Positions 36,719-45,831 of a stretch of DNA of 64,000 nt are shown piece by piece. This DNA comes from Spartobacteria bacterium UBA5019. GTDB taxonomy: Bacteria; Verrucomicrobiota; Verrucomicrobiia; Chthoniobacterales; Terrimicrobiaceae. The stretch lies in NCBI GenBank assembly GCA_002396485.1, contig DGXZ01000046.1:1-64000 (forward strand), given 5' to 3'. The notes under the pieces were generated by a model, which worked only from the letters and a program-made list of their open reading frames with translations, did not search any database and was not told where the DNA came from. How positions within the stretch are numbered: position 1 is the stretch's first letter; every line of letters starts with the position of its first letter. A program made the position numbers and the translations under genes.

Positions 36719-38245
36719 TTAGGTCAGCCCCGCCAAAACCTTGGCCGCCTCGTGGCGTATGGCTTCGCGTTCGGCCTCCGGGCGTTTGCGCCAAGCGCTG
36801 ACCATCATGCTTGTGCGGGGATTCGAAGCGAATCGGTCGGCGTGACGGTCGTAGAAGTCCCAGTAGAGCAGGTTGAAAGGGCACGCGCCGGGGCCGGATT
36901 TCTTGTTGGGGTCGAAGCTGCAGCCGGAGCAGTAGTTGCCCATCTTTGAAATGTAGGCGGCGGATCCAGCGTAGGGCTTGGTGGCCATGAAGCCGCCATC
37001 AGCGTGTAGCGCCATTCCAAGCACATTCGCGGCCATGACCCACTCGTGCGCGTCGACATACATTTCCAAAAACCATTCATGCGCCTCCTTCGGGCTAATC
37101 CCGGCGAGAAGGAGGAAATTTCCAAGGATCATGAGCCGTTGGATGTGGTGGTTGTAGGCGGTGTCGCGGACTTCTTGGATGACGCAGCGCAGGCAGTTCA
37201 TTTCCGTCTCTGCGCTGTAGAAAAAAGCGGGCAGCTTGCGCGTCGCACCGAGTCCGTTGGTTTGCAGATAGTCCGGCATTTTCAGCCAATAGACGCCATT
37301 CACGAATTCCCTCCAGCCGATGATCTGCCGTACAAAACCTTCGACTGCGGCGAGAGGAGCGTGGCCCAATTTGTAGGCCCGCTCGGCCGCAGTGACACAT
37401 TCCATCGGGAGGAGAAGGCCAAGATTCAGCGGAGCTGCGATCAGGCTGTGAAACATTGTCGGCGAGTCCTGAAGCATGAGATCTTGGTAATCCCCAAAGA
37501 GTGGCAGCCGAGTCTCGATAAACTGCTCGAGCGCCTCGAGTGCGCCCTCGCGCGTGGTCGGCAACCAGCAATCTTCTGCGCGACCGACATCCTCCGGAAA
37601 CCACTGCGTTACCTCGGCGGCGACTGCCGCTGCGACCGCACTCTGATTGCGTCTGCGAGTGATCGCTGGTGGTGGTTTGGGCGCTCCATCCTTTTTCCAA
37701 TCGCGCACGGTTTTCCGGTTCTCGGCATCGTAGTTCCACGAGCCACCCTCGGGCTCTCCATCGTCGCGCATGAGAATCCCTAGTTTTTTCCGGGCTTGGC
37801 GGTAGTGCGCTTCCATGAGGAGTCGCTTCTTGCCTTTGGCAAAACGAAAAAACTCCTCGCGCGGGGTCATGAATTGGCAGGTCGGAGTGGTCTGAACCGC
37901 GACCCCGCTCGCGGCGATGGATTTTAAGATCTCCTGTTGCGACCAGTTGTTCGGCTCCATGACGAGCAGCGAGTCCGGACTGTGCCGCTCCAGATGGTCT
38001 TTCAAGGCATCGATAAACTGCGGCGCCTCGCCCATTTTTCGGTAATCCACCTCCCAGCCATTTTCACGGAGCAATTCGGCAAACTCGCGCATCGCCGTGA
38101 ATTGAAACACCCGCTTGATCTTGTGAGCCCTCCCTGAATCCCTTGCCTCCACCAGCACAACGACATCGCGTTCGCATTCTGCCGCCCCAAGCGCCGTATT
38201 TTGTAAGCTGAGCTGGTCACCAAAAATGAGGACGGAATTTTTCAT
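36719..38245 (-). CDS. Fe-S bacterial cryptochrome/photolyase (PhrB/CryB type)
   Basis: A 508-residue deoxyribodipyrimidine photolyase-related protein. The N-terminal Rossmann domain starts NSVLIFGDQLSLQN and the C-terminal FAD domain carries TAYNHHIQRLMILGNFLLL. Four cysteines in the expected places (MNCLRCV near residue 350, then CSGC and ACPFN near 440-455) can hold the [4Fe-4S] cluster of this class, some members of which repair (6-4) photoproducts. The start at 38245 gives MKNSVLIFG, as usual. It is followed on the same strand by the four-helix gene and preceded by dprA 39 bases away. Confidence 0.92.
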   Translation of the reverse strand: MKNSVLIFGDQLSLQNTALGAAECERDVVVLVEARDSGRAHKIKRVFQFTAMREFAELLRENGWEVDYRKMGEAPQFIDALKDHLERHSPDSLLVMEPNNWSQQEILKSIAASGVAVQTTPTCQFMTPREEFFRFAKGKKRLLMEAHYRQARKKLGILMRDDGEPEGGSWNYDAENRKTVRDWKKDGAPKPPPAITRRRNQSAVAAAVAAEVTQWFPEDVGRAEDCWLPTTREGALEALEQFIETRLPLFGDYQDLMLQDSPTMFHSLIAAPLNLGLLLPMECVTAAERAYKLGHAPLAAVEGFVRQIIGWREFVNGVYWLKMPDYLQTNGLGATRKLPAFFYSAETEMNCLRCVIQEVRDTAYNHHIQRLMILGNFLLLAGISPKEAHEWFLEMYVDAHEWVMAANVLGMALHADGGFMATKPYAGSAAYISKMGNYCSGCSFDPNKKSGPGACPFNLLYWDFYDRHADRFASNPRTSMMVSAWRKRPEAEREAIRHEAAKVLAGLT

Positions 38246-38283
38246 GAAATGGAATGTCTCGGGGCCGTTGCGGTGATTTGGAA

Positions 38284-39372
38284 TCACGAAATTCTCACAA
38301 ACCGGCTACCGGGGAGTTGGCGGACGAGCTTTTTCATTTCGAGGGAGAGGAGGGTTGCGGAGACGTTGTGGCTTGGGAGGGCGCTGCGCTCGATGATGGT
38401 GTCGATGTGGACTTCGTCTTCGCCGATGGCCGCGTGAACTTGTGCTTCGTTGCCGGTGAGTTCGGGTGCGCGTGCTGGGGTGAGTTGGGGTTTCTCGGCG
38501 AAGAGGATTCCCATGTCGTCGAGGATGTCGGCGGCAGAGGTGATGAGCTTGGCCCCTTGCTGGATGAGGCGGTTCGAGCCGATGGCGTTCGGGTTGTCGA
38601 TGCGGCCGGGAACCGCGTAGATCGAGCGTCCTTGCTCGCCGGCCTGGTTTGCACTGATGAGAGCTCCGCTGCTCGCTCCAGCCTCCACGACGAGCACTCC
38701 GAAGGAACAGCCGCTAATGATGCGGTTGCGCATGGGAAATGTCTGGCGGTCGGCTTTAACGCGCATTGAAAACTCGGTGATGACCGCGCCTGCTGTGGCG
38801 ATCTTGTCGGCGAGTTCCTTGTTTTCCGGCGGATAGAATTCCAGCAAGCCGCTGCCGAGAACGCCGATCGTCCGGCCTTTTGCTGCGAGAGCAGCCTGAT
38901 GAGCTAGTGTATCCACCCCTCGGGCGAGGCCGCTTACTACGGTGACGCCGGCATAAGCGAGCTGGTAGGATAGTTTTTTTGCGCAATCCGAGGCGTAGTG
39001 AGTGGGTTTGCGTGTTCCAATGACGCCGATGGCATGGCGGTCGCGTTCCAGAATTTCACCCACCATGTAAAGAACAGTCGGGGGGTCATGAATCTCGCGC
39101 AGCAGGGCGGGGTAGTCCGCCGACGCGAGCGTGAGGACTTTTGCACCGTGTTGCTTGACGAGGGAGAGTTCGCCCGAAAGGTCCACATGACTCTCCCAAT
39201 TGGTGAGAGCTTTTGCCGCTTCGGGGCCTATTCCTGACACCGCTTGCAAACGTGCGATCGGAGCTGTTAGCACTGCCGAGGGCGACCCGAAGGCTTCCAA
39301 TAAACGCCTAACCCGCACCGGACCGATCCGGGGTACCATGTTCAAAGCAATGTAGGCTTCCGATTCGGTCAT
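38284..39372 (-). CDS. dprA: DNA-processing protein DprA/Smf
   Basis: A 362-residue protein that loads RecA on incoming single-stranded DNA during transformation. N-terminal helix-hairpin-helix repeats (VPRIGPVRVRRLLEAFGSP, VSGIGPEAAKAL) precede the Rossmann-like core with IGTRKPTHYASDCAKKL, TVVSGLARGVDTLAHQAAL, GVLGSGL and FPMRNRIISG. A C-terminal winged-helix segment follows after about residue 295. ATG 39372 (MTESEAYIALN) is chosen because the family begins here. The presence of dprA suggests competence. Confidence 0.94.
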   Translation of the reverse strand: MTESEAYIALNMVPRIGPVRVRRLLEAFGSPSAVLTAPIARLQAVSGIGPEAAKALTNWESHVDLSGELSLVKQHGAKVLTLASADYPALLREIHDPPTVLYMVGEILERDRHAIGVIGTRKPTHYASDCAKKLSYQLAYAGVTVVSGLARGVDTLAHQAALAAKGRTIGVLGSGLLEFYPPENKELADKIATAGAVITEFSMRVKADRQTFPMRNRIISGCSFGVLVVEAGASSGALISANQAGEQGRSIYAVPGRIDNPNAIGSNRLIQQGAKLITSAADILDDMGILFAEKPQLTPARAPELTGNEAQVHAAIGEDEVHIDTIIERSALPSHNVSATLLSLEMKKLVRQLPGSRFVRIS

Positions 39373-39535
39373 TGGCGGGGGAGTAAAAACCTGGCTCAGC
39401 CGAGACCCAAGAAAAAAGCGCATTTTTCGAAGTCACTTTCCTGGACCTGCTCCGGTGTCATGGGCTTTTGAGGCAAAGGGTGTCCCGGTTCACTTTTGCG
39501 TTCAATTGGAGCGAATCGCCATTTATCAATGATGT

Positions 39536-40738
39536 GTGTTGTCCACTTTTGATCCGCCCCGTGTTTTTATTACATCCTGCGGCGTTATTGTCGGCGGGTG
39601 TGATTCCGTGGGCGGGCTTTTTGATGCATTGTGCGCCGACAGGCATATCGGCGGCAGGCTTCCCGAGTCGGAAGCTCTGGGGGAGGCTGCGGGATTGGAG
39701 GCGGGAGATGTCGCCATTCTTGCGCGGCACCAGCTTCTTGCATTGTCCGTCATGGAACGCGCTTGGGGAGCTGCTGGGCTTTCGCCTGAACGCAATCGTC
39801 TGCGCGGGGAGGGGGCGAAGCACCGGCTGCCGGCCATCGGGTGTGTGAGTGGAAGTTCGCTTGGAGGGTTGGTGGCGATGGAGGAGGACGTGGCAGTGTC
39901 CGGAAAATTTTCGCCGTATTCGATCAGCCGGTGGAGGGGTAATGCAATTGCAGCTGCTGCTGCAGTGCGATACGGTCTTGGAGGCGCGGATTTTTCGTTG
40001 AACGCTGCCTCTGCGACGGGGGCGCAGATTCTCCATCTGGCAGCTTCACTCGTTGCCTCTGGAATGCTCGATGCGGTGGTGGCGGTGGCTGCGGATGCCG
40101 CAGTTTCACCCGTTCTGAGATCCGCCATGGGACGTGGCGGCAGTGTGACGCGAAATGCCGAGTGCAGGCCCTTGAGTGCAGGCCGCTCGGGAATGCTGCC
40201 GGCGGAGGGTGCTGCATGTGTGATTCTGGAATCCGCCAGCCACGCCTCGATGCGAGGCGCTCTGCCTCTTGCGGAGTGGCGCGGGGGCGCTTGTGCCAAC
40301 GAGTCTAGGCATCTTATGGCTCCAGATCCGGAGGCGCGTGTGCTCGAGGAACTTCTTGTTGCTGCGAAAAATCGAGCCTCGCGGCGGCAAGGTCGCGAGT
40401 TGCCGGTGGATTGGATTTCGCTTCATGCTACAGGAACGCCCCGTTTTGATGCTGCGGAGATTTCCTGTGTCCGTCGGGTTTTCGGGGACCAACTGCCTTG
40501 GATTTCCGCCATGAAAAGAACGACCGGCCATGCTTTAGCTGCGTCCGGACTTTTGGAGGCAAGCCTTCTCAGTGAGGGGCTGCGGGCTGGAAAATTGCCC
40601 GCCTGGCCTAGGAATGTCGACCCTGCCTTTGGGCTGCCAGAAAACCCATCACGGCCGTCTGGGTCGCCGTCCATAGCGCTTCAGATTGGGCAGGGTATGG
40701 GGGGAACCGTGGTGGTCAATGTTCTGGGGCGGGCGTGA
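39536..40738 (+). CDS. Ketosynthase-family protein with active-site Cys replaced by Ser
   Basis: A 400-residue beta-ketoacyl synthase (thiolase fold) homologue. The two catalytic histidines are present: H297 in LHATGTPRFD and H332 in MKRTTGHALAASG, with K327. The nucleophile position, cysteine in FabF (TACTSG), is Ser159 in NAASATGAQ, and the FabF gate motif FGFGGT is GQGMGGT. It therefore cannot form the usual acyl-cysteine thioester and may decarboxylate, act as a partner subunit or do something else. It starts at GTG 39536; no ATG is available in frame. No acyl carrier protein or other polyketide genes adjoin it. Confidence 0.85.
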   Translation: MLSTFDPPRVFITSCGVIVGGCDSVGGLFDALCADRHIGGRLPESEALGEAAGLEAGDVAILARHQLLALSVMERAWGAAGLSPERNRLRGEGAKHRLPAIGCVSGSSLGGLVAMEEDVAVSGKFSPYSISRWRGNAIAAAAAVRYGLGGADFSLNAASATGAQILHLAASLVASGMLDAVVAVAADAAVSPVLRSAMGRGGSVTRNAECRPLSAGRSGMLPAEGAACVILESASHASMRGALPLAEWRGGACANESRHLMAPDPEARVLEELLVAAKNRASRRQGRELPVDWISLHATGTPRFDAAEISCVRRVFGDQLPWISAMKRTTGHALAASGLLEASLLSEGLRAGKLPAWPRNVDPAFGLPENPSRPSGSPSIALQIGQGMGGTVVVNVLGRA

Positions 40739-40741
40739 AAA

Positions 40742-41884
40742 TTAGAGTGTTTTATAGAATCTAGACGGGGTTTCGCCAATCCAATGCTGTAGGAGTTCGA
40801 TCCACTCCTCGGACATCGTGAATTGCAGCATGGCTTGGTTGATTTGTTTGTAGCTCTCGTGTCCCTCTCGGACTGGAATGGCGAGAAAGGCTTCGCGGAT
40901 GCGGAATGAGGGAATGTTGATATGGATTGGCGGTTTCCGTCCCGCGAATTCACGCCGCACATAAGAGAGGGTATTGCGGTCGCCCACGACGGCTTCGATT
41001 TTACCGGCAGCGAGATCATCGAAGGCTTCGGGGATGCTTTCGTATTCGTGTGTCCTGACGCCGATGCGACGGAGGATATCCGAGGAGAGAGAGCCCCGGA
41101 GTGCTCCGCAGGAGAGGTGGTTGAAGTCCGAGACGCTTTCGATGCTGTTTGCCACCTGCACCGAGGACATGCTGGATGTCACAGTGGCCGTAAAAGCTGA
41201 GACAAGCACCACGCCGAAGATCATCCAAAAAACCGCGATGATTCGACCGGCGATGGTTGCCGGGGTTTTATCGCCGTAGCCGACAGTGGTCATTGTGACT
41301 GCGGCAAACCAAAGTGCGGAACCGATGCCAGTGATGCCTCCATGAAAGTGTCCCGTTCTATGGTGGCGTTCTGCAAACCAGAGTAGGAGGCTGATTGCGA
41401 GCATGGCTAAAAATATACCGATGAGATATTTCGCGATGGTCCAATTAAAAAAATCTTTCAGCACGCTTTTCCAAGCCGATTCCCAACTGACTTTGCTGAG
41501 CGCGATGCAGAGGCTTGAAGTGAGGAACGGTTGGGTGAAATCCACGAGTTTCTCGGCTTCCGGAGTCACTTCGATCTCCCCCGCCGCAGCGTCGATTTTT
41601 CCATCCGCCACCTGCTGCACCAAGTCTTCATAGGGAAGTTCCACAAACACAATGCCAAGGCCTGTGGCATCGCTGATTCCCTTCCAAAGACCGGGAGCAA
41701 GACCTGTCCAAGTGCCATCCGGGTTTTTCAAGGCGTATGGTGGCTTCTCATGAATGCCAACGCGTAGTGGCGCCGTGGCGTCCGCGGCTTGCAAACACAG
41801 GGGAGTGCAAGCCTGAAGCAGAATAATCATAGCATGGAATGCGATGAATCGTCTCCAGCCACTTTGGCAAAAAATCTCCCGCAT
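40742..41884 (-). CDS. GluR0-like ligand-gated potassium channel
   Basis: A 380-residue protein with the architecture of prokaryotic ionotropic glutamate receptors. A signal peptide is followed by the first half of a periplasmic solute-binding domain (about 38-130, LRVGIHEKPPYALKN...DFTQPFLTSSL). Then come membrane helix M1 (about 151-170), pore loop with the potassium filter TVGYGD at 200-205, M2 (about 212-234), and the second half of the binding domain (about 240-370). Arg/Asp ligand contacts are not assigned, so the agonist is unknown, though an amino acid is likely. Its ATG overlaps the previous stop by one base (TAATG), coupling it to the kinase-like gene. Confidence 0.9.
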   Translation of the reverse strand: MREIFCQSGWRRFIAFHAMIILLQACTPLCLQAADATAPLRVGIHEKPPYALKNPDGTWTGLAPGLWKGISDATGLGIVFVELPYEDLVQQVADGKIDAAAGEIEVTPEAEKLVDFTQPFLTSSLCIALSKVSWESAWKSVLKDFFNWTIAKYLIGIFLAMLAISLLLWFAERHHRTGHFHGGITGIGSALWFAAVTMTTVGYGDKTPATIAGRIIAVFWMIFGVVLVSAFTATVTSSMSSVQVANSIESVSDFNHLSCGALRGSLSSDILRRIGVRTHEYESIPEAFDDLAAGKIEAVVGDRNTLSYVRREFAGRKPPIHINIPSFRIREAFLAIPVREGHESYKQINQAMLQFTMSEEWIELLQHWIGETPSRFYKTL

Positions 41885-43113
41885 TATTGGCCGCGCCGGA
41901 TACGTGATCCGGGGAAGTTCACAATGAAACGCCATACGATCTTCTCGCGATTTTCGATTTCCCAAGTCTCGGGATTTACCTTGCTGGGGACGCTGTAGCG
42001 GCGGATGTCGATGACGGTATCGTAGCCTCGGTCTGCAAAAATATCGATGATCATGGCCAGCACGAGAGGGTCTGCGAGCAGCGGATTCTCGGAGTTGATG
42101 TGTGCCCTGCCGGACATGTTGTGTCGGCGGATGATGGGCATGAATTTTTCATCGATGAGGGCTACTGAGTGCTCGAAAAGGTCGGGGTGCTCGGCATTGT
42201 AGGAGTCCAGCCGCATGACGAGTTCCTGCCGGGCGTGGATACTGAGTTCGCGGGCAATCGGGATGCGGGAAATCCGATCGAAAGTGCTTTGGTCTAATTC
42301 CAGTGAGCTTTGGTAGCGGAGTTCGTCCTGAATGCGGCGCTGCACTTCATCCACCGTGCCGTGGGCGTTGACATAGTGGTAGTGGAAGACTTGGCGCAGG
42401 GTTTTCAGCGATTCGTAGGTGACCTCCTTGAAAGTGCGGTAGCGGTTGCGGGCGGCCTCATCTGACAAATCCGTGGCGCGCGTCTCGACCATATCGCCAA
42501 CTCCGGAGGCCTCCACGGAAGCATTGTGGGCGCGGGCGCGTTCGCCACGGAGAATCTGACGGCGGACGGATTCGGCCTCATCCACGAACAGCACAACGAT
42601 GTGGAACATCGGTTTGCGGAACTGCGCCGCCAGGGGCGTTCCAATATACTGGTGGCGGAGGGTATTGAGTTTTTCGTGAAGAAGGCGCAGGCAGAGGACC
42701 TGCACTTTCGTGCGTGGGTAGCCATCCACAACGACGCCGGTTTGGTTTTCTGGATGCAGAAGCGCCCTCAAGAGAAGTCCGGTAACCTCCCGGTCGCCAA
42801 CCATCATTCCGGCATCGATGAGCTTGCGCGCAGCCGGGCTTTGGAGCAGCGAGCTAACCACAATTGGCTCGGCGGTGAGGCTGCGATAATTTTGGATGAA
42901 GCGGGTTTGAGTTCCTTTGCCGGCCCCGGGAGCGCCGTTCAGCCAGATCACTTCATTCGGAAACTTGAGGCCCTCTATGCCGACTTCATCAACCAAATCC
43001 TGCCAAGCCGCATTGAAGATGAGATTGGCGTCTTTGACCTCGAGATCCATGGATTGGGAAGCGGATGGTTTGGAGGTTGCTGCAGTAGGAGAGGAGTCTT
43101 GAGAGATTTTCAT
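41884..43113 (-). CDS. Adenylate-kinase-like P-loop protein with long C-terminal domain
   Basis: A 409-residue protein. Residues about 45-250 resemble adenylate kinase: VIWLNGAPGAGKGTQTRFIQ (P-loop), then DAGMMVGDREVTGLLLRAL and VVDGYPRTKVQVL (equivalent to DGFPR), and an Arg-rich lid region. The remaining 150 or so residues have no recognised domain and include HSVALIDEKFMPIIRRHNMS and IVWRFIVNFPG. It is much longer than the usual 190-220 residues. A nucleoside monophosphate or related kinase activity is expected; the substrate is uncertain. It is translationally coupled to the channel gene. A TTG at 43128 is an alternative start. Confidence 0.8.
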   Translation of the reverse strand: MKISQDSSPTAATSKPSASQSMDLEVKDANLIFNAAWQDLVDEVGIEGLKFPNEVIWLNGAPGAGKGTQTRFIQNYRSLTAEPIVVSSLLQSPAARKLIDAGMMVGDREVTGLLLRALLHPENQTGVVVDGYPRTKVQVLCLRLLHEKLNTLRHQYIGTPLAAQFRKPMFHIVVLFVDEAESVRRQILRGERARAHNASVEASGVGDMVETRATDLSDEAARNRYRTFKEVTYESLKTLRQVFHYHYVNAHGTVDEVQRRIQDELRYQSSLELDQSTFDRISRIPIARELSIHARQELVMRLDSYNAEHPDLFEHSVALIDEKFMPIIRRHNMSGRAHINSENPLLADPLVLAMIIDIFADRGYDTVIDIRRYSVPSKVNPETWEIENREKIVWRFIVNFPGSRIRRGQ

Positions 43114-43162
43114 CAAAATATAGGTCAAGTTTGGCAGGGATTCCTCCGAATCTCAATGTGTT

Positions 43163-45550
43163 TCACCCGATAAGCTCGCCGACAAGCTCCGCGCTCAACC
43201 CTATAAGGGAATCAGAGTCGAAGAGTTCCATGCTGAGTGTTTTCTTTTTGGCCTGCATTTCGAGCACGCGTTCCTCTACGGTGTCGCGGGCGATGAGTTT
43301 GATGGAGGTGACGACATTTTGTTGCCCAATGCGGTGGGCGCGGTCGGTGGCCTGGGCTTCCACGGCCGGATTCCACCAGGGGTCGAAGTGGATGACTGTG
43401 TCCGCGCCAGTCAGATTGAGTCCCACGCCCCCGGCTTTAAGGCTGATGAGAAAAACAGAGATCGAGGCATCGGATTGGAAGCGTTCGACCACGGCGGCGC
43501 GATCCTTGGTGGAACCATCCAGACGGCACCAGGTAATGCCAGCCTCATCCAGCGCGGGGGCGATGAGGTCGAGCATGGAGGTGAATTGGCTGAAGACGAG
43601 CGTGCGGTGGCCGCCATCCACCGCTTCGCCGAGAAGTTCCAGCAGAGCGTCGATTTTCGCCGAGGGCGCATTGGTTTCCCTACTCAAAAGGCGGAGGTCG
43701 CAACACGCCTGCCGCAGACGCAGGAGAGCGGTAAGAACCTTCATGCGGGAGGCTCCGCCTGACTCGCGCATGGCATCGACCTCAGCCCGGGCGGCGATCT
43801 GGAGTTGCGTGTAGGCTGCCTTTTGCTCGGGATTGAGTTCCACCTGTACGACTTGCTCGATCTTGGGAGGGAGTTCCTTGAGAATTTCCGACTTCGTGCG
43901 GCGGAGCATCCAAGGTCTTACGCGGCGGAGCAGTCGTGGCCAGATGCCGGCTGACTCACCTGCGGCGAGGGGCTTTTCGTAGCGATCCTGAAAATCCTTC
44001 CTCGTGCCGAGATAGCCTGGCATCAGAAAGTCAAAGAGAGACCAGAGGTCGCGGAGGGAGTTCTCAAGTGGAGTGCCCGAAAGGATGAAACGGGCCTTCG
44101 AGTGGATGGCGCAGGCCGCCCGCGCATTTTGGCTGCTGGGATTTTTGATGTGCTGAGCCTCGTCGAGTGTTGTCGTCGAAAAGACAAATGATTTGTACTG
44201 CTCCGCATCTCGCCGCAACAAAGCGTAGCTGGTGATGACCAGATCGTGCTCCGGAATCTTGGAAAATTGCTCCGAGCGTCCGGAGCCTTCGATCGCCAGC
44301 ACGCGCAGGTTGGTGCAGAAGGCTGCCGCCTCACGGGTCCAATTCCAGACAAGCGATGAAGGGCACACGACAAGGTGCGGGCCAGGCAAGGCTTCCATCA
44401 TTGCAAGGGCCTGAATGGTTTTTCCAAGGCCCATCTCGTCTGCAAGCAGGCCCGCTGACGCACTGCGGGCGTTTTTCAAAAGCCAGAGCGCGCCCTCCAC
44501 CTGATACGGACGCAGGCGTTCTCGAAGTGGTCCGAGGGCATCCGTTTTTAGCGCTGGAGAGATTGGTGGGGTTTGCCGCTTCCACTCGGCAATGCTGGAC
44601 TCGATATATCCGCGATGGGATGCGCGCAGCTTGTAAGTGCCGCGTTCCTGTGAGGGGTCGCAGTCTCGAAGAACCTCCTCCAAGTCGGTGGCCAGGTCGG
44701 CATCCGGCACGGCCATGCGTCCATCGGCGAGGCGGAGCTGGGGTTTTCCGCTCTGAAGAAGGCGTTGCAGGTCCTGGGCGCTGAGAAAGGCTTCGTTCCC
44801 GGCAGTGAAGTGAACATGAAAATCCATCCAGCCATCGCTTCGCTCCTTGAGCGCAAAGCGGGGTTCGAAGCGGACGATATCCTTGGTGACATGTTGAAAT
44901 CGCTCACCCTCCTGGACGCTCCATTCTTTTTTAAGGCGTGGCAGCTCGGAGGCAAAAAACTTCACTACGGCATCCTCGCCACGCAAGACTGCCTTACCTT
45001 TGTCGTTTTCGAATCCGCAGCCTACGAGTCTGGCAAGCGCTGTGGCCTCTGCCGATGGATTCTGGACGCCTGGCTGTGAGTAATGAAACGAAATCGCCCC
45101 CTCGAGGTGGCGTAGCGAGCCCTCGATGGCAAATTCCACGCGTGGTGGCTCGGATGTAGTAGTGCATGCCGGAGTGCCCATGACCGGCGCATGGACAGGA
45201 TTCGCACGCTTTGGAGCCGGGGCGATGATCTCGAGCGCGGTGGCGATGGAGTGGGCGCAGATGAGCCCTCGCTTGCGGGAGTCCCGGCACGGACAGAGAT
45301 TTTCGATATCCACCGGATTTTTGATTTTGAGCCCTGTCAAAAATTCCCGTCCGCCCTCGCTGATGCGACCCTTCAGCATCGGGGGCTCGTAAGTGGCTTC
45401 GCTGATACGTCCGGCGTCGCGAATGGCCTTCGCCTCTTTGAAGACCGGCCAACCGCCGAGTGAGACGAGGAATTTATCTGTGAGTTCCATGTGAAGCGCG
45501 GGGCAAGCTGATAGCCCGCCGCCGAGCTTCATGAAATCAGAAATTCGCAT
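43163..45550 (-). CDS. SNF2-family helicase with SWIM zinc finger
   Basis: A 795-residue ATP-dependent DNA translocase of the SWI2/SNF2 class. A SWIM zinc finger lies near residues 85-100 (CPCRDSRKRGLICAH, C-x-C-xn-C-x-H). The helicase core has LLADEMGLGKTIQAL (Walker A), DEAQHIKN (DEAH-like box), LSGTPLENSLRDLWSLFDFL, and the C-terminal motif VI region ATDRAHRIGQ. The start at 45550 gives MRISDFMKLGG; a 74-residue upstream extension overlaps the divergent lipoprotein gene and is rejected. The role is presumably in DNA repair or transcription recycling. Confidence 0.9.
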   Translation of the reverse strand: MRISDFMKLGGGLSACPALHMELTDKFLVSLGGWPVFKEAKAIRDAGRISEATYEPPMLKGRISEGGREFLTGLKIKNPVDIENLCPCRDSRKRGLICAHSIATALEIIAPAPKRANPVHAPVMGTPACTTTSEPPRVEFAIEGSLRHLEGAISFHYSQPGVQNPSAEATALARLVGCGFENDKGKAVLRGEDAVVKFFASELPRLKKEWSVQEGERFQHVTKDIVRFEPRFALKERSDGWMDFHVHFTAGNEAFLSAQDLQRLLQSGKPQLRLADGRMAVPDADLATDLEEVLRDCDPSQERGTYKLRASHRGYIESSIAEWKRQTPPISPALKTDALGPLRERLRPYQVEGALWLLKNARSASAGLLADEMGLGKTIQALAMMEALPGPHLVVCPSSLVWNWTREAAAFCTNLRVLAIEGSGRSEQFSKIPEHDLVITSYALLRRDAEQYKSFVFSTTTLDEAQHIKNPSSQNARAACAIHSKARFILSGTPLENSLRDLWSLFDFLMPGYLGTRKDFQDRYEKPLAAGESAGIWPRLLRRVRPWMLRRTKSEILKELPPKIEQVVQVELNPEQKAAYTQLQIAARAEVDAMRESGGASRMKVLTALLRLRQACCDLRLLSRETNAPSAKIDALLELLGEAVDGGHRTLVFSQFTSMLDLIAPALDEAGITWCRLDGSTKDRAAVVERFQSDASISVFLISLKAGGVGLNLTGADTVIHFDPWWNPAVEAQATDRAHRIGQQNVVTSIKLIARDTVEERVLEMQAKKKTLSMELFDSDSLIGLSAELVGELIG

Positions 45551-45580
45551 TCTTGACACCTCCCGTGCTGTGGGTTCTAG

Positions 45581-45829
45581 ATGGAAAAAATGAAACTTGC
45601 CCTCATTGTTGCCACTCTGGCCGTCTCGCTTCTCACCTCCTGCACCACCATCCAAAATCGTAGAGATCTTTACTCTCCGCAGCCAGTCAATGGACCTTAC
45701 ACGCGCATGCTCAAAGACGGGAGCTGGCGTAATCAAAAGCAGACTGATGTCAGGGTTGCGCCTGAATCCCAACCGGACGGCTCCAGTTCCCGTGATTCCA
45801 AGGAAGTGAAACAGCCGATAGACGGGTAG
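45581..45829 (+). CDS. Small lipoprotein
   Basis: An 82-residue protein (79 if started at the second ATG, 45590) with a lipoprotein signal peptide ending LLTSC. The mature part is polar and probably disordered, with DLYSPQPVNGPYTRML and a Ser/Asp/Lys tail. It is divergent from the helicase gene, with 30 bases between the starts. No family is recognised. Confidence 0.65.
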   Translation: MEKMKLALIVATLAVSLLTSCTTIQNRRDLYSPQPVNGPYTRMLKDGSWRNQKQTDVRVAPESQPDGSSSRDSKEVKQPIDG

Positions 45830-45831
45830 CG

